Assembly (NCBI GenBank): GCA_035764005.1 | Contig: DASTZZ010000107.1 | Location: 1-64,000 of the forward strand | Direction: 5' to 3' | Source: Terriglobales bacterium | GTDB lineage: Bacteria; Acidobacteriota; Terriglobia; Terriglobales; Acidobacteriaceae | DNA: 64,000 nt | Part shown: one piece after another, positions 35,146 through 42,861 of the stretch | Layout of the letters: every line of letters starts with the position of its first letter | Position numbering within the stretch: position 1 is the stretch's first letter | Position numbers and translations under genes: made by a program | The notes under the pieces: generated by a model | The model's database searches: none | Told to the model about the DNA's origin: nothing | The model's input: the letters and a program-made list of their open reading frames with translations, nothing else

Positions 35146-37254
35146 ATGCCGAAACGCCAGCCCAAACTAACGTTTTTTCTCGGCAAAGGCGGGGTCGGCA
35201 AGACCACGGTCAGCACCGCTTATGCCCTGCATGCCAGCTCCAAACCCGGAAAAAGCGTAGTACTGATCTCGACCGACCCGGCTCATTCCTTGGGAGATGT
35301 GCTGGATACAAAGCTCAAATCCGGACTCCAAAATCTGCGCACCGGGAACGGAGGCAAGCTCTCAGTCTGGCAAGTTGATGCCGGAGCCCGATTCCAGGAG
35401 TTCCTCAACGACTATCGCGGCGCCATCACGGAACTAATGGAACAAGGAACGTTCCTCTCGAGGAATGAGATCGAGTCGTTCCTCGAAACCGCGCTGCCCG
35501 GCCTGGCCGAAGTAAGCGCCCTGCTCACGATCTCCGACTTGCTGGAGAGTGCGAAGTTCGACGAGATCGTCGTCGATACCGCTCCCATCGGACATACACT
35601 CCAACTCTTCCGGATTCCCGACCAGCTCGCCCGCTTTCTCGACTTCCTCGAACTCTCCGGACGCCGCGATCAAGTACTAGCCGAACACTTCGGCGGAAGC
35701 ACCAGAGCCAGGCGTCCCGCAGTCGTTGATCAATGGGACGCAGTGCTCTCTTCGCTGCGCCGAGCGCTCTCCAGCGAACAAGCCAGGCTGGTGATGGTCA
35801 CGAGCGCAGAGCGCTTTTCGCTCGAAGAGGCATCGCGAACGGCGCGGATGCTGGAGGAAGATTCGCAAGCAGAGATAGCCGAAGTAGTCATCAATCGCGC
35901 AGTGACACGCAAGACCACCTGCAAACGCTGTCAGGAAAGATTTCATCTCTACGAAGCGGCACGCAGGTTCGTCTCGCGGAGATTCCCGAATGCGGAAATT
36001 CGCGTAGGAGAAGATTCCGGCGCGCCGCCGATCGGCCTCGAAAACCTGCGCGCTTTCGGCGGGCAAGTGTACGGAACCGCCACCGGTAGGCGCGCAGAAA
36101 ACAGAACCGCCGGCGGTAGCCGGGGGGTCGGAGCTGGCCGAATGGCCAGCTCCGAGCAGCACCATGCTGCGATGAAGCTGAAATCAGTTCGACCCAAGAA
36201 AGCCAGTGAAGTGACCCTCCAGCCCACGGAATGGCCCGATCCCAGCACTCAACTCACTCTCACGCTCGGCAAAGGCGGCGTCGGCAAGACAACCATCTCC
36301 GGCGGCCTGGCCTACACCCACCGCCAACAACATCCGCGGGCAAACGTGCTCATCTGCTCCACCGACCCCGCGCCGTCGCTAGACGACCTCTTCGAGCAAA
36401 ACGTCGGACCAGTTCCCAAACCGGTACTGCACGACAAACAGTTTCAGGCCGTCGAAGTCGATTCCACAGCCGAATACCTAGCCTGGAGCCGCAAGGTGAA
36501 GCAGGTGATCGCGCAATCGCTGCAGGTGCAGCAAGGCGGGCTGCATGTCGAACTTTCGTTCGAGCACGAGATGCTCTCAGCATTGCTCGACATCGTACCC
36601 CCCGGAGTCGACGAGATCTTCGCCGTCTTCAAGCTGCTCGACTTCATCGAATCCCGCGACCTGACGCTGGTGATCGACATGGCGCCCACCGGACACGCGC
36701 TCGAACTTCTGCGCACGCCTGAGCGTCTAGTCGTCTGGACGCGCCTGCTGTTGAAAAGCCTGTCAGCGCACCGTACACTGCCGCTGGCGCAAGAACTGGC
36801 TGTCGAGGTCGCATCGATCTCGCAGCGCGCGAGAGAGTTGGCGCAACTATTGAAAGATCGCAAGCGCGCAAGCGTGTTTGTCGTGTTGCTCGCCGAGCCG
36901 CTGCCTGACCGCCAGACGGGACGCTTGCTTGCGAGCCTTGACGATCTCGAACTCAAACCGGCAGCAATCTTCGTGAATCGCTTGCTGCCGAACCAGAATG
37001 GGAAATGCCCACGCTGCCGCCTGGCGCGGGAATGGCAGTTAGCAACGTTGTCACGTTTGAGCTCCGAGCGGAAGTATTTCGCAGTCCCTGACTTCTCCCG
37101 TCAGATTTCAGGAGAAGATGGACTGGAGCGATTGACCGAACGATTATGGGAAATAGAAAGAAGAGCGAACACCCATTCGACCAGCTCAGGGCGGGCTCCG
37201 GTCAGGAAGGCAACACGAAGTTCACGAAGACGCTCTCCGTGGCCTTCTGTTTGA
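35146..37254 (+). CDS. Double-domain Get3/ArsA-family ATPase
   Basis: 702 residues from the ATG at 35146 (the frame opens at a TTG 18 bp upstream). Two complete ArsA/Get3 modules: P-loops FLGKGGVGKTT (residues 11-21) and LGKGGVGKTT (about 374-383), each followed by STDPAHSLGD or STDPAPSLDD (switch I) and DTAPIGHTLQLFRIP or DMAPTGHALELLRTP (switch II). Each module also has a CxxC pair (CKRCQERF; CPRCRLAREW), as in Get3 zinc-linked dimers, which favours a Get3-like role over arsenite export. The linker near residues 310-345 is encoded by a GC palindromic repeat. The C-terminal ~25 residues read into another repeat and look adventitious. A GvpL/F gene follows at 35 bp. Confidence 0.88.
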   Translation: MPKRQPKLTFFLGKGGVGKTTVSTAYALHASSKPGKSVVLISTDPAHSLGDVLDTKLKSGLQNLRTGNGGKLSVWQVDAGARFQEFLNDYRGAITELMEQGTFLSRNEIESFLETALPGLAEVSALLTISDLLESAKFDEIVVDTAPIGHTLQLFRIPDQLARFLDFLELSGRRDQVLAEHFGGSTRARRPAVVDQWDAVLSSLRRALSSEQARLVMVTSAERFSLEEASRTARMLEEDSQAEIAEVVINRAVTRKTTCKRCQERFHLYEAARRFVSRRFPNAEIRVGEDSGAPPIGLENLRAFGGQVYGTATGRRAENRTAGGSRGVGAGRMASSEQHHAAMKLKSVRPKKASEVTLQPTEWPDPSTQLTLTLGKGGVGKTTISGGLAYTHRQQHPRANVLICSTDPAPSLDDLFEQNVGPVPKPVLHDKQFQAVEVDSTAEYLAWSRKVKQVIAQSLQVQQGGLHVELSFEHEMLSALLDIVPPGVDEIFAVFKLLDFIESRDLTLVIDMAPTGHALELLRTPERLVVWTRLLLKSLSAHRTLPLAQELAVEVASISQRARELAQLLKDRKRASVFVVLLAEPLPDRQTGRLLASLDDLELKPAAIFVNRLLPNQNGKCPRCRLAREWQLATLSRLSSERKYFAVPDFSRQISGEDGLERLTERLWEIERRANTHSTSSGRAPVRKATRSSRRRSPWPSV
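36129..36154. repeat. Palindromic repeat inside the double ATPase gene
   Basis: CGGAGCTGGCC (36129-36139) and GGCCAGCTCCG (36144-36154) form a perfect 11 bp inverted repeat with a GAAT loop. Preceding bases (36076-36125) contain GGTAGGCG and ACCGCCGGCGGTAGCCG words shared with the intergenic repeats at 16.1 and 38.0 kb. It encodes the linker between the two ATPase modules without breaking the frame. Confidence 0.75.
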
Positions 37255-37272
37255 CTTCGTGACCTTCGTGTT
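37212..37272. repeat. Inverted repeat over the end of the ATPase gene
   Basis: AACACGAAGTTCACGAAG (37212-37229) and CTTCGTGACCTTCGTGTT (37255-37272) are complementary at 17 of 18 positions, with a 25 bp loop that contains the ATPase stop codon (37252-37254). It is a CACGAAGG-type repeat. It may have supplied the final codons of the gene and may attenuate readthrough into gvpL/F. Confidence 0.7.
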
Positions 37273-37289
37273 AACCCCGGTTTCTTGAA

Positions 37290-38009
37290 ATGCCAGAAAA
37301 GCACCTGCTCTATCTCTACGGCATCAGCGCCAAAGCTCCGAAGCTGAAGGTGCCAACTTCGATCGACGGCGCCTCCCCTTTAGAGCACCTCGAAGCCGCC
37401 GGCCTCACCGCCTGGTACAGCCGAGTTTCGCCCGTCGAGTTCGGCGAGCGGCTAGCTGCGAACATGGAGAACCTCGAGTGGCTTTCGGCAGTGAGCGTCC
37501 GTCATCAAAGAACCGTCGCCCAGATCTCCGAAGCAGTCACTCTGCTCCCTGCCCGATTTGGAACTGTATTCAAAACCGAGAAATCGCTCGCCGACCACAT
37601 CCGCGAGCAGAAGGACCAACTCGAACAAAAGCTCGCCCGCATCGACGGTGCAGAGGAATGGGGAGTGAAGGTATTTCTGAACACTGCCGCGCCGGCTGCA
37701 GAGATCAACGTAGCCTCCGGACGCGACTACCTGCGCGCCAAATCGGCGGCGACCCAGGTAAAGCGCCGCACCGAACTCGACCCCGAAGTGGCGGAGTTCG
37801 CTCGCGAACTCCAATCCATCGCTGCTGATTCTGCTCCAACCGGCAAAGTCAGCTCCAGCCAGCCAAAACTCGAATGGCAGGCAACGTTCTTAGTACGAAA
37901 GAAGGATCGCCCAAAATGGGACAAGGCCCTAAAGAAGTATGCCACCCGCTGGGCCGACCGCCGCGAAATTCAATGCACCGGACCTTGGCCGCCGTATTCG
38001 TTCGTGTAG
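37290..38009 (+). CDS. gvpF/L: GvpL/GvpF-family gas vesicle protein
   Basis: 239 residues. The family pattern is visible: LYLYGISAKAPKL at the N-terminus, GLTAWYSRVSPVEFGERLA, the highly typical VSVRHQRTVAQISEAVTLLPARFGTVF, a helical coiled stretch (DHIREQKDQLEQKLARID), WGVKVFLN, and the C-terminal ending CTGPWPPYSFV. GvpF/L proteins have two alpha/beta domains and help seed gas vesicle assembly by interacting with GvpA. No GvpA, GvpN or other vesicle gene is in the window. The start is the ATG at 37290, 35 bp after the Get3/ArsA-like gene, so the pair probably forms an operon. Confidence 0.88.
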   Translation: MPEKHLLYLYGISAKAPKLKVPTSIDGASPLEHLEAAGLTAWYSRVSPVEFGERLAANMENLEWLSAVSVRHQRTVAQISEAVTLLPARFGTVFKTEKSLADHIREQKDQLEQKLARIDGAEEWGVKVFLNTAAPAAEINVASGRDYLRAKSAATQVKRRTELDPEVAEFARELQSIAADSAPTGKVSSSQPKLEWQATFLVRKKDRPKWDKALKKYATRWADRREIQCTGPWPPYSFV

Positions 38010-38019
38010 CCAGGAGCAA

Positions 38020-38090
38020 ACGGAATCGCCGCAGCCGGTAGGCGGTGCCGGAGATGGCCGTATAGACGGCCTCCGGCTCTGAGTTGGTAG
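38020..38090. repeat. GC-rich palindromic repeat downstream of gvpF/L
   Basis: GGAATCGCCGCAGCCGGTAGGCGG is followed by an imperfect hairpin, CCGGAGATGGCCGT-ATAG-ACGGCCTCCGG (38048-38076). Sequence words match the repeat in the ATPase linker. It sits between convergent genes and could serve as a terminator for both. Confidence 0.6.
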
Positions 38091-38138
38091 AACCGGCAAT
38101 CTATGACTGTTCTTTTGCGCGAGAATTTGTCAACAAGC

Positions 38139-38798
38139 CTACGATGGAATGTGCAATTGCGCATCGGCAAGATCGAGTTGACGGCGCGACCTGCTCATCC
38201 GAACAATAGCTCCGCCAACCACGATTGCGCACAGACCTGCGAAGTACCATGCGATCCCCCAAAAAAAGATATGCCGACCTATAAGCGCCACGACGAGATA
38301 GCCGACAACAGCCATTGCGCCGAGGACGAGACTTAGAGTCGTTGTGGCGAGCATCTCCCTGCCTCTACTCGCAAACCCGACGAAGGATCCCACCAGCGTC
38401 GAAGCAATGAGGTTTCCGATCAACATTCCCCTTGCCGCCAGAAACAGGTAAAGTTTGAAATGATTCGACCAGTACAAGAGGTATTTGTCGGTAGCAGCGG
38501 ACAGTGCCTTGTCGAGCAAGCCATGCAAAAAGCCATTTAGGAGCCAGCCGCCGAGTATTGCGGCGATCATCGACCAGTGCGCGGCGCGGTATCCAGCCAT
38601 TGCAAAATTTGCGATTGTCTTAAGTGTCTGTCGCCAGTACCAGCTTCGTGCGAAGGCAACTCCCGAGTGCGAGCACAGGTGGGAGTATTCCTCCAGCAGA
38701 TCACCCAATACACACTCCGCTTCTTTGGAAGGGCTAAATAGAGTGATCAGCCATGCAGCCAGATGAGGCGGGCAGGTCGAATCAGTTTGGAAAATCAT
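38139..38798 (-). CDS. Membrane protein with permease-prefix-type N-terminus
   Basis: 219 residues. The N-terminal 60 residues (CPPHLAAWLITLFSPSKEAEC, VLGDLLEEYSHL, ARSWYWRQTLKTIANF) match the prefix domain found at the start of many acidobacterial ABC-type permeases. In place of an ABC permease core there are only about four membrane segments (AAILGGWLLNGFLHGLL, LIASTLVGSFVGFA, LVLGAMAVVGYLVVALI, WYFAGLCAIVVGGAIV). It may be a shortened relative or a regulator of such transporters. The ATG overlaps the PadR stop by 4 bp, so PadR very likely controls it. Confidence 0.75.
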   Translation of the reverse strand: MIFQTDSTCPPHLAAWLITLFSPSKEAECVLGDLLEEYSHLCSHSGVAFARSWYWRQTLKTIANFAMAGYRAAHWSMIAAILGGWLLNGFLHGLLDKALSAATDKYLLYWSNHFKLYLFLAARGMLIGNLIASTLVGSFVGFASRGREMLATTTLSLVLGAMAVVGYLVVALIGRHIFFWGIAWYFAGLCAIVVGGAIVRMSRSRRQLDLADAQLHIPS

Positions 38799-39127
38799 GA
38801 ATAACTCCCGATTAGATCGAGTCCCTGAGTCAGACTCCGGAGTGCACGTTGTGTGCGGTTCACAGCCGCCATTCCCTTAGCTGTCACCTGAAAAAAGCGC
38901 TTCGACCGACCACCACGCTCTGGGGTAGGATCCCCGCTGCGCGATTTAACGTACCCTTTTATTTCTAATCGATCGAGAGTCGCATACACGGCACCAATGG
39001 ACACCTCCCGCTTGGTTCGCAAATCGATCTCTTGTCGCACAGTAACGCCATAAGCGCGATCTTCGAGGCGCAAAACTGCCAGAAGAACGATGTGTTCGAA
39101 TTCACCGAGAAAATCGTGAGTAGGCAT
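38795..39127 (-). CDS. PadR-family transcriptional regulator
   Basis: 110 residues. The PadR winged helix is recognisable from FEHIVLLAVLRLEDRAYGVTVRQEI and VSIGAVYATLDRLEIKGYVKSRSG to RSKRFFQVTAKGMAAVNRT. PadR proteins bind palindromes at their own promoters and leave DNA upon ligand binding. The gene overlaps the membrane protein gene by 4 bp. A second PadR gene is divergent, starting at 39267; the 139 bp between contains an inverted pair, GCTGGC/GCCAGC (39183-39200). Confidence 0.9.
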   Translation of the reverse strand: MPTHDFLGEFEHIVLLAVLRLEDRAYGVTVRQEIDLRTKREVSIGAVYATLDRLEIKGYVKSRSGDPTPERGGRSKRFFQVTAKGMAAVNRTQRALRSLTQGLDLIGSYS

Positions 39128-39245
39128 TACCTATACATTATAGAAGAAAGTGGCGTACCAAAGTCAAAGACCTGCGCGTTTCGCTGGCCGTATCGCCAGC
39201 TCAGCGCGAGTCGGTTCCGAGTTTGACGCATAGCTCGGATTCCGA

Positions 39246-39255
39246 TATAACGTTA
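39246..39255. promoter_or_regulatory. Candidate PadR operator ATAACGTTAT
   Basis: A perfect 10 bp palindrome about 12 bp upstream of the second PadR start codon. Position so near the start codon fits autorepression. Assignment rests on position and symmetry only. Confidence 0.4.
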
Positions 39256-39266
39256 TCCGAGCGTCT

Positions 39267-39623
39267 ATGACCGACGACTACACACCTCACCTGCCTCTCT
39301 CACCCGCGAGCCTGCATATCTTGCTCGCCCTAGCAGGCGAAGATCGGCATGGGTACGGAATCATGCAGGATGTCGCACGTCAGTCCGAAGGACGCTACAA
39401 GCTCGGCCCTGGCACGCTTTATGACAACCTGCAGAAGTTAACAGAACAGGGGCTGATCGAGACGGTGTCCTCGCGCGGAGCGAGTGAGGATCCGCGAAGG
39501 AAGTACTATCGGCTGACCCGGTTCGGACGTGGTGTACTCGAGGCGGATGTCGCGCGCCTGGAGCGCGTACTGCGCGAAGCGCGAGCACATGCTCTTGTAC
39601 CGAAGCCGCGGAGGGCGACCTGA
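39267..39623 (+). CDS. PadR-family transcriptional regulator
   Basis: 118 residues. LSPASLHILLALAGEDRHGYGIMQDV, YKLGPGTLYDNLQKLTEQGLIE and RRKYYRLTRFGRGVLEADVARLERVL give the PadR winged helix plus dimerisation helix. It begins a four-gene unit: a small membrane protein (1 bp overlap), an ABC ATPase and a permease. By analogy it represses this export module. TATAACG-like sequence GATATAACGTTATCCG (around 39242-39257), containing the palindrome ATAACGTTAT, lies just upstream and is a candidate operator. Confidence 0.9.
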   Translation: MTDDYTPHLPLSPASLHILLALAGEDRHGYGIMQDVARQSEGRYKLGPGTLYDNLQKLTEQGLIETVSSRGASEDPRRKYYRLTRFGRGVLEADVARLERVLREARAHALVPKPRRAT

Positions 39624-39886
39624 TGCGGCAGCTCTATTTGTTTTTCCTGGATCTGCATCCAGACGAGTTTCACTCGGAATACTCGAAGGAACTTCTCTGG
39701 ATCTTCGATGAGGAAGCCGCGCGCGGTGCAAGCAAGCTCAACCTGCTTTTCGACATCATCAAGTCGTTCGCACGCCAGTGGATTCTTCGCCGCGCCGCAT
39801 GGAAGTGGGCGATCGGGATTGCGATTGGAGCGCTGCAGGTGGCGGTCGCGCTGGCAGGAGTCTTCGCAGCTAACCATCGTCATTGA
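39623..39886 (+). CDS. Small single-pass membrane protein of the PadR/ABC module
   Basis: 87 residues. The N-terminus LYLFFLDLHPDEFHSEYSKELLWIF recalls the LHPxxF..EY prefix seen in acidobacterial permeases. One membrane helix near the C-terminus (WAIGIAIGALQVAVALAGVFA) ends the protein. Function is unknown. It starts on the last base of the PadR stop codon (TGATG) and is followed after 16 bp by the ABC ATPase, so it is certainly part of the operon and may be an accessory to the transporter. Confidence 0.75.
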   Translation: MRQLYLFFLDLHPDEFHSEYSKELLWIFDEEAARGASKLNLLFDIIKSFARQWILRRAAWKWAIGIAIGALQVAVALAGVFAANHRH

Positions 39887-39902
39887 GAAAGTTGGCGACT
39901 CT

Positions 39903-40667
39903 ATGCTCGAGTTGCGGCACGTTACGAAACTCTACGCGGCGATTCCCGCCGTCTCTGACGTCAGCTTCATAGCACCTGCCGGAGAAGTAACCGGCTATCT
40001 CGGGCCAAATGGATCAGGCAAATCGACAACGCTGAAGATGATCGCCTGTCTGATCGACCCCAGCGAAGGCCAGATTCTTTTTCGTGGTGAACCGATCAGC
40101 CGCAATCGCATCAAGTACCGGCAATCCTTCGGATACGTTCCCGAAGAGCCGCAACTGTATCCACACCTCACCGGCGAAGAGTACATCCGCATGGTGGGCG
40201 AGCTGCGGGGGATTCCTGAGCAGCAGTTAGAAGCGCGGCTAAACGGATTCCTGCGCCTGTTCTCGCTCGAAGACAACCGTCACGTCGCGATCTCTTCTTA
40301 CTCAAAGGGCATGCGCCAGAAGGTCTTGTTGTCTTCTGCTCTTCTCCACAATCCCGATCTCATCCTGCTCGACGAGCCCTTTTCGGGACTCGATGTGAAC
40401 TCGGCGATGATCTTGAAAGATCTAATCCGCCAGCTCGCGGCACGCGGCAAAGTCGTGCTGTTCAGCTCGCACGAACTCGAGACGGTCGAGCGCGTTTGCT
40501 CGCGCGTGATCATCCTGCACAAAGGGCATCTGGTCGCAAACGATTCCATCGAGAAGCTGCGGACGCTGATGTCGCTTGCGTCGCTGGAAAAGATTTTTGC
40601 GCAACTCGCGGTGGAGCAGGATCCGAGCGAAGTGACACGAGAGATCGTCGAACTGATGGAGACGTAG
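39903..40667 (+). CDS. ABC transporter ATP-binding protein
   Basis: 254 residues from the ATG at 39903; the longer open frame upstream has no family similarity. Walker A is GPNGSGKST (34-42), Q-loop SFGYVPEEPQLYPHLT, signature YSKGMRQKV (a modified LSGGQ), Walker B LILLDEPFSGLD and the switch histidine SSHELE. This is the exporter type of ATPase (ABC-2/Bcr-like) that pairs with large permeases. The next gene begins 2 bp after the stop. Substrate is unknown; PadR control suggests a drug- or stress-related exporter. Confidence 0.92.
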   Translation: MLELRHVTKLYAAIPAVSDVSFIAPAGEVTGYLGPNGSGKSTTLKMIACLIDPSEGQILFRGEPISRNRIKYRQSFGYVPEEPQLYPHLTGEEYIRMVGELRGIPEQQLEARLNGFLRLFSLEDNRHVAISSYSKGMRQKVLLSSALLHNPDLILLDEPFSGLDVNSAMILKDLIRQLAARGKVVLFSSHELETVERVCSRVIILHKGHLVANDSIEKLRTLMSLASLEKIFAQLAVEQDPSEVTREIVELMET

Positions 40668-40669
40668 TC

Positions 40670-42451
40670 ATGCTCAGCGAGGCGAAGCAGGTCAAGATTC
40701 TGTTCCGCGCTTTCCTCAGCCGCATTCTCGATTTCGAGTTGCTGTCGAACGGCGCCGAATCGCAAAACCTGCTCGTCCAATTTGCGGCGCTGCTGGGAGC
40801 TTTTAGCTTCGTTCTTACGATTCTTCTGGTCCCTCGCTACGGTACATCAACACAATCGCATGCAGCGCTCATCGTGAACGCCTGGCACGACGAAGAGTTC
40901 CTGATCGCCACGACGATTGCAGTCTCTGCTTTCTTGATGGTGCTTTCTTGGGATACTTTGATTCCTGATCGGCGCGACTGCATTGCGCTTGGAGTTCTAC
41001 CGGTTCGCAGCCGCACAATCCTGCTGGCGAAACTTGCGGCGATTGGCAGCGCGACCGGCGCGGCGGTGGTGCTGGTAAACATCTTCACCAGTTTCTGCTA
41101 TCCGCTCGTCCTGCTTCCGAGTGCCGGCGGATTCTTCACTCTGCTGCGCACATTCCTTGCGTATTGGATCACGATGCTTGCAGCGGGAATCTTTATTGCC
41201 TGCGCCGTTCTTTCCATTCAGGGAATTCTCACCCAGGTACTTCCTCAGCGTCTCTTCTTCCGAATCTCAGGATTGCTGCAGGTCACTGTCTTCTTCTTCG
41301 TACTGGCGATCTATTTCTTGAAGCCGCCCTTAGCCACGCCGAGGGACCTGTTTGCTTCTCGCCCGAGCCAGTGGCTGCTGTGGACGCCCTCGTACTGGTT
41401 CTTCGGGCTCTTTCACAAATTGAACGGATCTGCGCCCGGACGCGCATTCAATTGGCTAGCCCTCCGCGCAATATGGGCGCTGCTGGCCTCATTGCTCGGT
41501 GCGGCAGTGGCCTACGCTCTAAGCTACGCGCGGACGATGCGCCGCATTGTCGAGCAGCCTGACATTCTGCCAGCAGAACGGAGCCACGGCACTGGGATGC
41601 TTGTGCGATGGTTACAGCGGAGAGCATTCAGGAAACCGCTTCAACGCGCACTCGTGCTCTTTACGGCGCGCACACTGGCGCGCAGTAGACAGCATCGCTT
41701 GTTGATTGCGTTCTATTTCGGTATCGGAGTTGCCATAGCGCTCGCGTACTTCAATACGTTTCGGGAGAGCAACGTGCAGGAAAGATTGCCTATACATGCG
41801 TTTATCACGGCCAGCCTCTTCCTGCTGTTTTTCGCGATTCTCTCCGTCCGTGCGTCCTTTGTTCTTCCACACACGCTGCGGGCGAACTGGGTCTTCCGTA
41901 CCACCCTGGTCCACCGGCCATCGGAGTACCTGAACGCGGTGCGTAGCTCGTTGTATTTGATTTCTGCCTTCCCGATTTGGATCGTCTGCGCCGTTCTGTT
42001 TGCCGGCATGTGGTCCGGCCGGCCTGCACTCGAACACATTCTCGTGTTGATCCTGATCGGAGTCTTCATGGTTGAACGATCACTCAACGGTTTTCGCAAA
42101 ATACCGTTCGCGTGCTCATACCTGCCGGGAAAGGCGAACCTGAAGGTCACGCTGGCGCTGTACGGATCGATCATCTTTTTCGGAATGAATGCCCTGGGTG
42201 CAATTGAAACCTGGACATTGAATCGCCTGGTTGCGTACGTCGTCGTGTTAATTGTTGTGGCTGCATTCGCGGCAGTAGCCTTTCATCGCAGAGCGGAATT
42301 CGCCAATGCTCCTCACATCTCGCTCCAATTCGACGATGTTCCGCCTGACTCCTTCTTCTCGCTCGATCTGGCGGGCGATCGCGATCTCACGAATGATGAT
42401 GAGAACGTAGATTCGCAAGCCGCTGGAGCGACGCGGAAGCAACCCTCATAG
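40670..42451 (+). CDS. ABC-2-type permease, large membrane protein
   Basis: 593 residues from ATG 40670. At least ten hydrophobic segments: FAALLGAFSFVLTILLV, IATTIAVSAFLMVLSW, a repeated pattern in the centre (VTVFFFVLAIYFL, WALLASLLGAAVAYAL) and near the end (VVVLIVVAAFAAVAFH). No periplasmic domain of MacB type is present. It is the membrane partner of the ABC ATPase, with which it is translationally coupled (2 bp spacing). A polar C-terminal tail follows the last helix. Substrate is unknown. Confidence 0.82.
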   Translation: MLSEAKQVKILFRAFLSRILDFELLSNGAESQNLLVQFAALLGAFSFVLTILLVPRYGTSTQSHAALIVNAWHDEEFLIATTIAVSAFLMVLSWDTLIPDRRDCIALGVLPVRSRTILLAKLAAIGSATGAAVVLVNIFTSFCYPLVLLPSAGGFFTLLRTFLAYWITMLAAGIFIACAVLSIQGILTQVLPQRLFFRISGLLQVTVFFFVLAIYFLKPPLATPRDLFASRPSQWLLWTPSYWFFGLFHKLNGSAPGRAFNWLALRAIWALLASLLGAAVAYALSYARTMRRIVEQPDILPAERSHGTGMLVRWLQRRAFRKPLQRALVLFTARTLARSRQHRLLIAFYFGIGVAIALAYFNTFRESNVQERLPIHAFITASLFLLFFAILSVRASFVLPHTLRANWVFRTTLVHRPSEYLNAVRSSLYLISAFPIWIVCAVLFAGMWSGRPALEHILVLILIGVFMVERSLNGFRKIPFACSYLPGKANLKVTLALYGSIIFFGMNALGAIETWTLNRLVAYVVVLIVVAAFAAVAFHRRAEFANAPHISLQFDDVPPDSFFSLDLAGDRDLTNDDENVDSQAAGATRKQPS

Positions 42452-42568
42452 ACTTCGACGCAAGAAGAGATTCTTACAGCGTGTTTCCAGGCGATCTAGT
42501 CCACCTCTCCTATCTCTCGAGCTTATTTGGATTTCTGGAGATTGTTCCCGGCGATGCTCTCAATCATT

Positions 42569-42716
42569 TGTCATCCTGAAGGCCATCTTTTGGCCGAAGG
42601 ATCTCCCGGGATGTTTCGGCTTGAAATGCTTTAGAGTGGCTCTCTACGAGAAACGCTATGTTCATTGGCCAAGAGCCCGGGAGATCCTTCGCGCAAAAGA
42701 GCGCTTCAGGATGACA
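42569..42716. repeat. Structured inverted-repeat element (copy 1)
   Basis: Left arm 42569-42610 and right arm 42676-42716 are near-perfect complements, from TGTCATCCTGAAG inward to GAAGGATCTCCCGGG. Each arm contains its own small hairpin: GGCC-ATCTTTT-GGCC on the left and GCGC-AAAAGA-GCGC on the right. The body between is similar to copy 2 (54855-55037), including a GATGTTTCGGCTTGAAATGC stretch. It fills most of the gap between the ABC permease and chitinase genes. Confidence 0.85.
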
Positions 42717-42861
42717 GACGTTAAAAGCATCGGCGAAAAATAGCCGCTTAATAGCGAGAATAGATAACATTTTGTCACTGAGCCGGTGGACATCTGGGTC
42801 GGATACATTGCTGTCGCCAGAGCGCAGAAACTTCGCATTTGCTGTGCAATAAAAGGACTGA
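42717..42861. other. Intergenic remainder upstream of the chitinase gene
   Basis: Together with 42452-42568 this is the rest of a 410 bp gap. I see no gene. AAAAGGA precedes the chitinase ATG by 5 bp, a clear ribosome-binding site. A promoter must lie between the repeat element and 42850, but no strong match is evident. Confidence 0.5.

Noticed and set aside
34980-35216. Small minus-strand frame with SEHKGHEGTEKVTE
   Set aside because: The peptide is the translation of the CACGAAGG-type repeat before the ATPase gene.
42564-42770. Minus-strand frame with CHPEALFCAKDLPGS and SREILRPKDGLQDD
   Set aside because: The frame is the translation of the structured repeat; the same words appear in the other copy at 54.9 kb, so it reflects repeat DNA, not a protein.
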